From NCBI GenBank assembly GCA_026993275.1, contig JALWUB010000234.1, positions 1 through 6,276 on the forward strand: DNA of 6,276 nt, given 5' to 3'. The position numbers and the translations under genes are program-made. The DNA is from Robiginitomaculum sp. GTDB taxonomy: Bacteria; Pseudomonadota; Alphaproteobacteria; Caulobacterales; Maricaulaceae. This document shows, in pieces, positions 1-5,753 of the stretch (within the stretch, counting starts at the first letter, position 1; every line of letters begins with the position of its first letter). Under the pieces are notes generated by a model. The model saw only the letters and a list, made by a program, of their open reading frames with translations. It made no database searches and was not told where the DNA came from.

Positions 1-326
1 GCGGCATGCCGGTTCTGCGGCGCCTGTTCAGCGTGCGCGTGCCGGTGGGCGGCGATGGCTCGACCCCGAATGTGGCCCACATCTCCTATAGTGCCGGCAC
101 GTTCGACTCGCCCTGGGGGCCCAGCATGCGCGCCATTTATGATCTTTCCGACCTGAATGCCTCGCTGTTCATGACTGCGCCAGGCCAGTCCGGCCAGTTG
201 CTGTCGCCGCATTACCGGGACATGGCGCAGCCCTGGGCCAAGGGCGAGTATTTCGAGATCCGCGACGACTGGACGCCGGATTCGCCACCACCCGGCACAC
301 AGGTCCTCACATTGCAGCCGCAATGA
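1..326 (+). CDS. Penicillin acylase family protein, C-terminal end (5' partial)
   Basis: About 107 C-terminal residues are visible, read in frame from base 3 and ending at TGA 324-326; the rest lies upstream of the window, so the ATG at base 6 is internal. The fragment matches the conserved end of the penicillin amidase / acyl-homoserine-lactone acylase family (Ntn hydrolases): VGGDGSTPN near the edge, GPSMRAIYDLSD, then PGQSG (180-194), SPHYRD (204-221) and a final W-x-x-GEY segment. Family members are exported, autoprocessed into two chains with an N-terminal catalytic Ser on the beta chain, and hydrolyse amide bonds of beta-lactam side chains, acyl-homoserine lactones or other acylated amino compounds. 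The catalytic residues and signal peptide are outside the window, so substrate and activity cannot be judged. It is followed after 166 bases by a membrane-protein gene on the same strand. Family assignment is firm; the substrate is unknown. Confidence 0.88.
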   Translation, partial: GMPVLRRLFSVRVPVGGDGSTPNVAHISYSAGTFDSPWGPSMRAIYDLSDLNASLFMTAPGQSGQLLSPHYRDMAQPWAKGEYFEIRDDWTPDSPPPGTQVLTLQPQ

Positions 327-342
327 GGTGCGCGCCGCCTCA
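324..342 (+). terminator. Weak hairpin overlapping the acylase stop codon
   Basis: TGAGG (324-328) pairs with CCTCA (338-342), extended inward by a G-T wobble and a G-C pair to a 7-bp stem with a 5-base loop. The stop codon itself is in the stem. No T-run follows, so it is not a standard intrinsic terminator; it could stabilise the 3' end of the acylase message or be chance in GC-rich DNA. Confidence 0.2.
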
Positions 343-408
343 TATCCCAGGTGGCCTGTCCTTGCGGAAGTGAGTCGCTGGCATTTTGCTTTGCTCTTGC
401 CCAAAGCC

Positions 409-422
409 GTGCCTGGCGGCAC
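409..422 (+). other. Small perfect hairpin GTGCC-TGGC-GGCAC
   Basis: A 5-bp perfect stem (409-413 with 418-422) and a 4-base loop lie in the acylase-DUF819 gap, 11 bases upstream of the tandem repeat. It may be part of the leader of the downstream gene. Stems this short are common in GC-rich DNA, so its role is uncertain. Confidence 0.2.
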
Positions 423-433
423 AGTTGCCGCAC

Positions 434-492
434 AAAGACCGGAGCCAAAGCCCAAAGACCGGAGCCAAAGCCCTAACACCGGAGCCAAGCCC
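434..492 (+). repeat. Tandem repeat of a 20-base unit carrying SD-like GGAG, before the DUF819 gene
   Basis: Two perfect copies of AAAGACCGGAGCCAAAGCCC (434-453, 454-473) are followed by a diverged 19-base third copy (474-492) that starts TAACACC and has lost one A. Each copy contains GGAG, at 441-444, 461-464 and 481-484. The third GGAG ends 8 bases before the ATG at 493, an ideal spacing, and the repeat abuts the start codon. The unit is not a multiple of three, so copy-number changes would shift any frame read through it; this argues that the repeat is untranslated leader. Confidence 0.85.
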
Positions 493-1626
493 ATGACCGC
501 ATCCCTGATCCCCGCTGGCAACACCCTGGCCGTCATGGCCGCGCTGTTCGTGGTTGCGGCCCTGGGCTTCAGCGCCGAACAGACCCGCTGGGGCAGGACC
601 ATGACCGGGGCGGTGTGGACCATTCTTGGCGTCATCGTGCTGTCCAATCTGAACATCCTGCCCAAGGCCTCGCCGGCCTATGACTTCGTCTTTGACTATC
701 TGGTCGCCATCCTCATTCCGCTGTTTCTGTTCCAGGCCAACATGCGGCGCATTTTCACAGAAACCCGGCGCATGGCGATGGCCTTTCTGCTCGCCAGCCT
801 GGGCAGCGCGCTGGGCGCCATCGCGGCGTTTTTCCTTGTCCGTCCCGGGCCGCGGGCGGCCGATCTGGCGGGGATTTTCACCGCCACCTATGTGGGCGGC
901 TCGGTCAATTATGCCGGCGCCATCGAGACCCTGGGCTATGACAATGCGTCGATGATTTCCGCCGCCACGGCGGTGGATAATCTCGCCAGCGTCACCTTCC
1001 TGGCCTTGCTCGCGGTGATGCCGGCCTGGGGCTGGCTGGCGCGGCGTTTCGTGCCCATGGACCACAGCACGGATGCAGGCGGACAAAAGGCCAGCATGGT
1101 TTCGGAAACCATCACCAGCACTTCTCTGGCCTGGTCGATCAGCACCGCCCTGGTGATCGTGGCGCTGGGCACGGCGCTGGCCAATGCCCTGCACATGCCG
1201 TCGATGAAATATCTCGTCATCACCATACTGACCCTCATCCCCGCCACCTTTGCGCCCGGGCTGATGGCGCGCCTGAAGGGCGCGTTCGAAATCGGCATGG
1301 TGCTGGCCTTCGTCTTCTTTGGCGCCATTGCGGCGGGGGCGGACGTGGTCAAGCTGGTCACGCTCGCCCCGGTACTGCTGGCCTTTGTGCTGGTTATCCT
1401 GAGCGTGCATGCGCTGGTGACCTTTGGCCTCGGCGCGCTGCTGAAGTTTTCGCTGCCGGAGCTGATCATTGCCTCCAATGCCGCCATTCTGGGCGCCACC
1501 ACCGCCCCGGCGCTGGCCGCGGCGCAGGGCTGGCGCGGCCTGATCACACCGGGCGTGCTGGTGGGTATTCTCGGATATGCCATCGGCACGTTTCTGGGCG
1601 TCGGCGTCGCCCGGCTGCTGGGATAG
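493..1626 (+). CDS. DUF819 (YjcL-like) family integral membrane protein
   Basis: A 377-residue, very hydrophobic protein with about 10-12 predicted membrane segments, roughly at residues 10-26, 37-55, 63-80, 94-115, 124-145, 155-180, 211-232, 236-255, 263-285, 287-312, 320-343 and 350-377. It matches the DUF819/YjcL family by length and by its motifs: GGSVNYAGAIE (135-145), AATAVDN (157-163) and ATTAPALAAAQGW (335-347). The paired half-motifs and short broken helices resemble secondary transporters of the cation/anion-transporter type, but the family's substrate is not established to my knowledge. The ATG at 493 is chosen because GGAG 481-484 sits 8 bases upstream and because the in-frame extension to a GTG at 328 is polar and runs through a tandem repeat. 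Its position between an acylase fragment and a TonB receptor suggests inner-membrane passage of a hydrolysis product; this is inference. Confidence 0.88.
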   Translation: MTASLIPAGNTLAVMAALFVVAALGFSAEQTRWGRTMTGAVWTILGVIVLSNLNILPKASPAYDFVFDYLVAILIPLFLFQANMRRIFTETRRMAMAFLLASLGSALGAIAAFFLVRPGPRAADLAGIFTATYVGGSVNYAGAIETLGYDNASMISAATAVDNLASVTFLALLAVMPAWGWLARRFVPMDHSTDAGGQKASMVSETITSTSLAWSISTALVIVALGTALANALHMPSMKYLVITILTLIPATFAPGLMARLKGAFEIGMVLAFVFFGAIAAGADVVKLVTLAPVLLAFVLVILSVHALVTFGLGALLKFSLPELIIASNAAILGATTAPALAAAQGWRGLITPGVLVGILGYAIGTFLGVGVARLLG

Positions 1627-1632
1627 ACAGGG

Positions 1633-1657
1633 GGCTCCTTTGACGCTCCAAAGGGCC
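1633..1657 (+). terminator. Imperfect hairpin after the DUF819 gene
   Basis: GGC-T-CCTTTG (1633-1642) pairs with CAAAGGGCC (1649-1657), giving 9 bp with one bulged T and a 6-base loop, starting 7 bases after the stop codon. The position suits a terminator or 3'-end stabiliser, but there is no T-run after the stem, so transcription might continue into the receptor gene. Confidence 0.35.
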
Positions 1658-1671
1658 TGGAAACGGAAAAC

Positions 1672-1700
1672 TTGACCATCTGGACAAATCACTTTACCCC
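1672..1700 (+). promoter_or_regulatory. Possible sigma70-like promoter for the receptor gene
   Basis: TTGACC (1672-1677) is followed by 17 bases and TACCCC (1695-1700). The -35 element is good and the -10 element poor. It would give a leader of about 105 bases before the ATG at 1813. The same TTGACC hexamer occurs in the better promoter candidate before the DsrE-like gene. This is only a candidate. Confidence 0.25.
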
Positions 1701-1771
1701 TGACTCAACAAGGCGGCGCACCGGCAAGCCCACAAGGGCACGCGCTGCAGGGGAAAGCTGTCAAGGCAACG

Positions 1772-1786
1772 GCCCGCTTTGCGGGC
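1772..1786 (+). promoter_or_regulatory. Perfect GC hairpin in the receptor leader
   Basis: GCCCGC (1772-1777), loop TTT, GCGGGC (1781-1786): a perfect 6-bp stem made only of G-C pairs, 26 bases before the receptor start and 15 bases before its G-rich ribosome binding site (1802-1807). It could act as a 5'-leader structure or as an operator. No T-run follows, so it is not a simple attenuator. I see no cobalamin or other known riboswitch core in this gap. Confidence 0.35.
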
Positions 1787-1812
1787 AGACTGTGTCTTCA
1801 AGGGGGGTGGCC

Positions 1813-4254
1813 ATGCGCTATTACACGAACCAGAAACCGAAACGGCGGGCACTGATGAGCGGTGCCGCCGGGCTTGTCCTTGGCGCCGTGCTGATGGCGC
1901 CGGCACAGCAGGCCCTGGCCCAGCAGGCCAGCGGCAGCAGCGTGACCGACACCATCATCGTCACCGCGCAAAAGCGCAGCCAGTCGATCCAGGACGTCGG
2001 CATTGCCATGACCGCCTATAGCGGCCAGCAGCTTGAAGACCTGGGCATCGAGACCAGTATCGAGATCATCAATTTCACCCCCGGCGTCTCCATGGCCGGA
2101 GACATTGGCGGCCAGCGCGCCCTGTTCAACATCCGCGGGGTCGTGCAAAACGACTTTGCTGACCTGGCCGAAGCCCCGGTGGCGGTCTATGTGGACGAGG
2201 GCTATCTGGCCAGCACCCAGGCGCAGACCTTCGGGCTTTATGATGTTGACCGCGTCGAAGTGCTCAAGGGGCCGCAGGGCACCCTGTTCGGCCGCAATGC
2301 CACGGGCGGCCTGGTGCACACCATCACCAAGCGCCCGACGCGCGATGTGGAAGGCTATGTGGATGTCAATGCCGGGTCCTACAACCATGTGCGCACCGAG
2401 GGCGCCATCAGCGGGCCGCTGGGCAGCAAGGTCTCCGGGCGCCTCTCCGGGCTCTACAGCTATTTTGGCAATATCCTGAAGAATGTTTATCCCGGCGTTG
2501 ATGCGCAGGGGCGCACCGGCACGCCTGGCGGCGGCCAGGATGGCTATAATGACGACACCTTCGCGGCGCGCGGGCAATTGCTCTTCGACCTTGCCGAAAA
2601 CGTGGATTTTCTGGTCATTGCCAATTACGCCCACACCCTGAAGAGCGAAGGCCCCTATCAGGGCATTGGCTCGATTGCCGTCATCGATTCCCAGGGCCGC
2701 CATGTGGATACGCTGCGCGCCAGCGACACCAACAGCAATTGCGAAGCGATTTCCGCCGAAACCGGTAATTGCATCAACCTCTTTGCCGATGGCGATACCG
2801 ATGGCGTGCGCCCGCTGGTCGGCGGCGATTTGTTCGGCAATATCGACCCGGACGGCCATGGCAACAAGGTCAACAAGGACTTTGCCTTCAAGCACGAGAA
2901 CAAGATCCGCTCGCGCGGGCTTTCCGGCAAGCTGACCTGGGATGCCTCCTGGGGGACGCTGACCTCGATCACCGATTACAAGCACTTCTACCGCTCCGTC
3001 AGCCTCGATTCGGACCAGTCGGCGACGCCGCTGGCGCTGTTTCAGTCAGACGGGCAGATCGACCAGTTCAGCGAAGAGCTGCGCCTCAATGGCCAGAACG
3101 ACCGCATGAACTGGGTGGCCGGGCTGTATTATCTGAGCATCGACACGGACATGATCCAGGGCCTCGCCTATCCCAAGAACTCGCCGTTTCTGGAGGGCTT
3201 CCCGCAACAGATACTGGGTCTGCCCGGCGTCGTCTTCGGCCCCTTCGAGGACAATACCAGCGCCAAACTGCGCACCGATTCCTATTCGGTGTTTGGCCAG
3301 ATCGACTTCCACCTGAGTGAAACCCTGACCCTGGTCACCGGCCTGCGCGGCATTATCGAAGACAAGAAATACAACCAGACCATTGGCGAATTCGTCAACA
3401 ATGATGACCGGCTGATCGAAACCGCGGTCTCCACCGGCTTCGTGCCGCGCGCCCCATTTGCCGACAAGACCAGCAATGGCCTGTGGTCCGGCAAGATTCA
3501 GCTCGAGTTCAAGCCGGACGCCGATCATCTCTATTACATCGGCGTCAATCGCGGCGTCAAAGCCGGCAGCTTCAACGCCAAGCTGTTTGACGGCGTCACC
3601 CTGACCGACCAGCAAATCCCCTACAAGTCGGAAGTGCTCTATTCCTATGAGGCCGGCTTCAAGGCCACCCTTGCCGGCGGCATGGCGCGGCTGAACGGCT
3701 CGGCCTTCTATTACGACTATAACGACTATCAGGCGTTCACCTGGTCGAGCAATTCCGGCTTTGTCACCAACAACAATGCCACCTACAAGGGCGCCGAACT
3801 GGAACTGTTCGCCTCGCCCGCCCAGGGGCTGGACATCATCGCCAATGCCGCCTGGATCGACGCCACCGTGAAAAACCTGGAATACGCGCCGGGCCTGTTC
3901 AAGAACGTCACGCCCTCCTTCACGCCCAAGTGGAAGACCGCAGGCACCATCCGCTATTCCTGGCCTGCCATGGGCGGCCGCATGGCGGCGCAGACCAGCG
4001 CCAGCTATCAGTCCTCGGTGTTTCACAACATGCGCAATTTCACCGCCCACCGCTTTGGCGGCTGGGCCGAGGTCAATGCGCGCCTGAGCTGGGAGGCCGA
4101 GGACCGCAGCTGGTCAACCGCGCTTTCGGTGGAAAACCTGTTCCAGTCGCGCCATGGCGTCATCGGCTTCGATGTCTCCTCCTTTGGCGGCTACACCCAG
4201 GAATCCTATGCCCGGCCGCGCTGGATCAGCGTCGCCTTCAAGAAAAATTTCTAA
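1813..4254 (+). CDS. TonB-dependent outer-membrane receptor
   Basis: An 813-residue outer-membrane active transporter, energised by TonB-ExbBD, of the iron-complex/FyuA-like type abundant in Alphaproteobacteria. Residues 1-36 form a signal peptide: basic start, hydrophobic stretch, cleavage likely after A-L-A at 34-36. A TonB box-like DTIIVTAQKR lies at 46-55, and the plug spans about 57-175, ending in the signature DRVEVLKGPQGTLFGRNATG (146-165). A 22-strand-type barrel fills the rest, with GVNRGVKAGSFN at 577-588, and the last residue is Phe, as expected for BAM-dependent insertion. A predicted surface loop holds Cys310 and Cys320, probably disulfide-linked, followed by Asp/Gly-rich stretches (DGDTDG, then NIDPDGHGN near 344-352). 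The ATG at 1813 is chosen because it gives the signal peptide at once and follows AGGGGG by 5 bases. It is intact, but the ligand cannot be told from the sequence; the neighbours hint at an acylated or peptide-like compound rather than only siderophores. Confidence 0.93.
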   Translation: MRYYTNQKPKRRALMSGAAGLVLGAVLMAPAQQALAQQASGSSVTDTIIVTAQKRSQSIQDVGIAMTAYSGQQLEDLGIETSIEIINFTPGVSMAGDIGGQRALFNIRGVVQNDFADLAEAPVAVYVDEGYLASTQAQTFGLYDVDRVEVLKGPQGTLFGRNATGGLVHTITKRPTRDVEGYVDVNAGSYNHVRTEGAISGPLGSKVSGRLSGLYSYFGNILKNVYPGVDAQGRTGTPGGGQDGYNDDTFAARGQLLFDLAENVDFLVIANYAHTLKSEGPYQGIGSIAVIDSQGRHVDTLRASDTNSNCEAISAETGNCINLFADGDTDGVRPLVGGDLFGNIDPDGHGNKVNKDFAFKHENKIRSRGLSGKLTWDASWGTLTSITDYKHFYRSVSLDSDQSATPLALFQSDGQIDQFSEELRLNGQNDRMNWVAGLYYLSIDTDMIQGLAYPKNSPFLEGFPQQILGLPGVVFGPFEDNTSAKLRTDSYSVFGQIDFHLSETLTLVTGLRGIIEDKKYNQTIGEFVNNDDRLIETAVSTGFVPRAPFADKTSNGLWSGKIQLEFKPDADHLYYIGVNRGVKAGSFNAKLFDGVTLTDQQIPYKSEVLYSYEAGFKATLAGGMARLNGSAFYYDYNDYQAFTWSSNSGFVTNNNATYKGAELELFASPAQGLDIIANAAWIDATVKNLEYAPGLFKNVTPSFTPKWKTAGTIRYSWPAMGGRMAAQTSASYQSSVFHNMRNFTAHRFGGWAEVNARLSWEAEDRSWSTALSVENLFQSRHGVIGFDVSSFGGYTQESYARPRWISVAFKKNF

Positions 4255-4267
4255 GGCACCTTTCGCG

Positions 4268-4311
4268 GGCATTGGCACACAGGCTGCGACCGGGGTCTGT
4301 AAGCCAATGCC
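4268..4311 (+). terminator. 9-bp perfect inverted repeat after the receptor gene
   Basis: GGCATTGGC (4268-4276) and GCCAATGCC (4303-4311) are exact reverse complements. Past a 2x2 internal loop, ACAG (4279-4282) pairs with CTGT (4297-4300), leaving a 14-base loop. It starts 13 bases after the receptor stop codon. No T-run follows on either strand, so a Rho-assisted terminator, a 3'-end stabiliser or a REP-like extragenic palindrome are all possible. Confidence 0.5.
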
Positions 4312-4384
4312 TCACCTCCATCCCGTTTTGCGCGCCCCAGCGCAGGGTCGTCGCCAAATACCGGATATGCAGACCGGCCTGTTT

Positions 4385-4412
4385 GCGAAAAACGAATGCA
4401 ATGACATCTTCG
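4385..4412 (-). terminator. Possible weak intrinsic terminator of the deacetylase gene
   Basis: Read on the - strand, CGA-AG-ATG, a 6-base loop and CATTCG form a 6-bp stem with a 2-base bulge, directly followed by TTTTT (4388-4392 on the + strand as AAAAA). It lies about 43 bases after the deacetylase stop codon. The stem is short and AT-containing, so support is limited to position and the T-run. Confidence 0.25.
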
Positions 4413-4455
4413 CCACAAGCGGATTGGGTCACTTGATCCTGAAAGTCCCTTGCTC

Positions 4456-5565
4456 TCAACACAGGACCGCCCGGGCGATTGCCTTGATGCTCTCGCGGAC
4501 CGGGCCAGTGTTTGGCGGATCCTCCAGGCTGGCCAGCCAGTGGGGTTCGACTTCATCTTCATCCACAAGATCGCAATGCAAGGCGCCCAGCACGTCCTGC
4601 GCCGCGTGGGGCAAGGCTGGCGGCACCGCCTGGCCGGACAGATCCGCCCACAGGGCGGCCCACAGCCGTGCCGTGGTCCACGGGTTGTAGCCGCCGCCAC
4701 CCAGCACCACCGCGCCGGGCGCCAGCCTGGCAAGCGCAAGGACGGCCTGGCGCAAGGCATGATTGCTCAACTCCAGATGCGACAGCGGATCGCCCGCCAG
4801 CGCATCGGCACCGCAGGTGATGACCAGAGCATCCGGCGCAAAGGCCGTGGCCAGCGGCAGCACCGCCTCGTGCAGCAAAAACGCGCACTCACTGTCGTTG
4901 AAGCCCGCAGGCACCGGCAGGTTGCGGGCATTGCCGCCGCCGCGGTCATCCAGGGCGCCGCTGTGGGGCCAGCGGTTCTGCTCGTGCAGGGAAATGGTCA
5001 TGACGCGCGGCTCGCCGGCAAAGGCGTCCTGCACGCCATCGCCGTGATGCGCATCCAGATCGACGTAAAGGACGCGCTCCTTGCCGCCATCCAGCAATGT
5101 CAGAATGGCAAACACCGGGTCGTTGAAATAGCAAAAGCCGCTGGCCCGGTCCGGGCGGCCATGATGGGTGCCGCCAGCCGGGTGAAAGCCGATGCCGCCC
5201 TCAAGCGCGATCTGCGCCGCCGCGATGGCGCCGCCCACCGTGGTTGCGGCGCGCCGGTAAAGACCGGCAAAGACCGGGTTTTCCATGGTGCCGATATTGT
5301 AGCGCTGGCGCTGGCCGGGGCTGACCCGGCCGGTTTCGCAGCAGCTGCGCAGGGCGTCGAGATAATCCGCCGTGTGAAACCGCAACAGGGTCTGGCGCGG
5401 CGCCGGCCCGGTCAGACGCCGCAGCGGTTCCGGCAGCCAGCCCAGCAGATCGCACAGGGTCAGGAGCGTGTTCTGGCGCATGATCGCCAGCGGATGATTG
5501 CCGCGCCAGGCGGTTTCCTGAAAAACCGGACTGGTGACAAACTGGGCCATGCCGGTGCACATCAC
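4456..5565 (-). CDS. Histone deacetylase family protein (class I / AcuC-like)
   Basis: A 369-residue zinc-dependent deacylase of the arginase/deacetylase fold; the usual length of bacterial AcuC-like proteins is similar. Counting from the GTG at 5565, all active-site parts are present: GGTHHGRPDRASGFCYFND (131-149) with the His pair H134/H135; YVDLDAHHGDG (167-177) giving zinc ligands D171 and H173 and dyad residues D169/D176; GADALAGDP (252-260) with zinc ligand D254; and LGGGGYNPW (288-296) with transition-state Tyr293. The GG-x-HH and FCYFND motifs place it nearer class I/AcuC than acetylpolyamine amidohydrolases. Family members remove acyl groups from lysines, for example on acetyl-CoA synthetase, in the cytoplasm; the target here is unknown. 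GGGAGG (5574-5579) lies 8 bases before GTG 5565 and 11 before ATG 5562; an ATG at 5550 is also possible. No acetoin or acs gene is in the window. Confidence 0.92.
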   Translation of the reverse strand: MMCTGMAQFVTSPVFQETAWRGNHPLAIMRQNTLLTLCDLLGWLPEPLRRLTGPAPRQTLLRFHTADYLDALRSCCETGRVSPGQRQRYNIGTMENPVFAGLYRRAATTVGGAIAAAQIALEGGIGFHPAGGTHHGRPDRASGFCYFNDPVFAILTLLDGGKERVLYVDLDAHHGDGVQDAFAGEPRVMTISLHEQNRWPHSGALDDRGGGNARNLPVPAGFNDSECAFLLHEAVLPLATAFAPDALVITCGADALAGDPLSHLELSNHALRQAVLALARLAPGAVVLGGGGYNPWTTARLWAALWADLSGQAVPPALPHAAQDVLGALHCDLVDEDEVEPHWLASLEDPPNTGPVRESIKAIARAVLC

Positions 5566-5573
5566 CCCAAAAT

Positions 5574-5579
5574 CCTCCC
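5574..5579 (-). promoter_or_regulatory. Ribosome binding site deciding the deacetylase start
   Basis: GGGAGG on the - strand is the only good Shine-Dalgarno match near the gene start. It is 8 bases from the GTG at 5565, 11 from the adjacent ATG at 5562 and 23 from the ATG at 5550. Spacing favours GTG, codon preference favours ATG; the two differ by one residue. Confidence 0.6.
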
Positions 5580-5586
5580 GTCCATG

Positions 5587-5630
5587 GCGTCAAAAATGCC
5601 ACATTGTGGTAAAATCTGGTCATTTGACGC
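5587..5630. promoter_or_regulatory. Nested inverted repeats between divergent genes (candidate operator)
   Basis: GCGTCAAA (5587-5594) and TTTGACGC (5623-5630) are perfect 8-base inverted arms 28 bases apart. The match extends by TG/CA (5597-5598 with 5621-5622) if two A residues bulge. Between them lies a smaller palindrome, CCAC-ATT-GTGG (5599-5609). The element begins 22 bases upstream of the deacetylase GTG and ends 19 bases before the -35 box of the DsrE-like gene, where one regulator could control both genes. Confidence 0.4.
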
Positions 5631-5649
5631 GCAAAATGCACGAAATTCC

Positions 5650-5677
5650 TTGACCAGGCGGGGGTCTTTCATACACT
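5650..5677 (+). promoter_or_regulatory. Likely sigma70-like promoter of the DsrE-like gene
   Basis: TTGACC (5650-5655), a 16-base spacer and TACACT (5672-5677) make a fair housekeeping-type promoter. Transcription would start near 5684, giving a leader of about 70 bases. The surrounding bases are AT-richer than the rest of the window, as expected for a promoter region. Start site is not proven. Confidence 0.5.
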
Positions 5678-5739
5678 TTCTCTAATAAAGCAAATTCTGA
5701 TATACGATTCCGGCTGGGGCGGAAACGGGCTGAGCTGCG

Positions 5740-5745
5740 AAGGAG
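5740..5745 (+). promoter_or_regulatory. Strong Shine-Dalgarno of the DsrE-like gene
   Basis: AAGGAG lies 8 bases before the ATG at 5754. It is the best ribosome binding site in the window and fixes that start. Confidence 0.75.
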
Positions 5746-5753
5746 ACAGGATC

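Larger units (their letters stand above)
4255..4455. other. Convergent intergenic region
   Basis: 201 bases between the stop codons of the receptor (+) and the deacetylase (-). I see no convincing gene here. It holds the 4268-4311 inverted repeat and a weak terminator candidate for the - strand gene at 4385-4412; otherwise no recognisable element. Confidence 0.6.

Noticed and set aside
328..492. GTG 328 as the start of the DUF819 protein
   Set aside because: It adds 55 polar residues translated through a 20-base tandem repeat, has no ribosome binding site, and is not family-like. ATG 493 has a well-placed GGAG.
340..1692. 450-codon open frame on the - strand opposite the DUF819 gene
   Set aside because: Its product is Gly/Gln/Arg/His-rich with no family signature, while the + strand gives a clear membrane protein family. 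It arises from GC-rich codon bias on the opposite strand.
1672..1812. TTG 1672 as the start of the TonB receptor
   Set aside because: The 47 extra residues would bury the signal peptide, and the TTG itself belongs to a possible -35 box. ATG 1813 gives a proper signal peptide and has a G-rich ribosome binding site.
1627..1812. Cobalamin or other riboswitch before the receptor
   Set aside because: I looked for conserved core elements and found only a simple hairpin; nothing matches a known riboswitch core.
1798..2985. Long - strand open frames inside the receptor gene (also 3046-4050)
   Set aside because: Antisense to a well-matched TonB receptor; the translated products are rich in Gly, Ala, Ile and Val repeats of the mirrored codons and have no recognisable domain or good ribosome binding site.
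5606..5634. Promoter for the deacetylase on the - strand (TTGCGC, 17 bases, TACCAC)
   Set aside because: Each hexamer matches only three of six consensus positions. The position is plausible, but the match is no better than chance.
4450..5685. 411-codon open frame on the + strand opposite the deacetylase
   Set aside because: Low-complexity Arg/Gln/Ala-rich product, no motif, and it lies over a deacetylase with all catalytic residues intact on the - strand.
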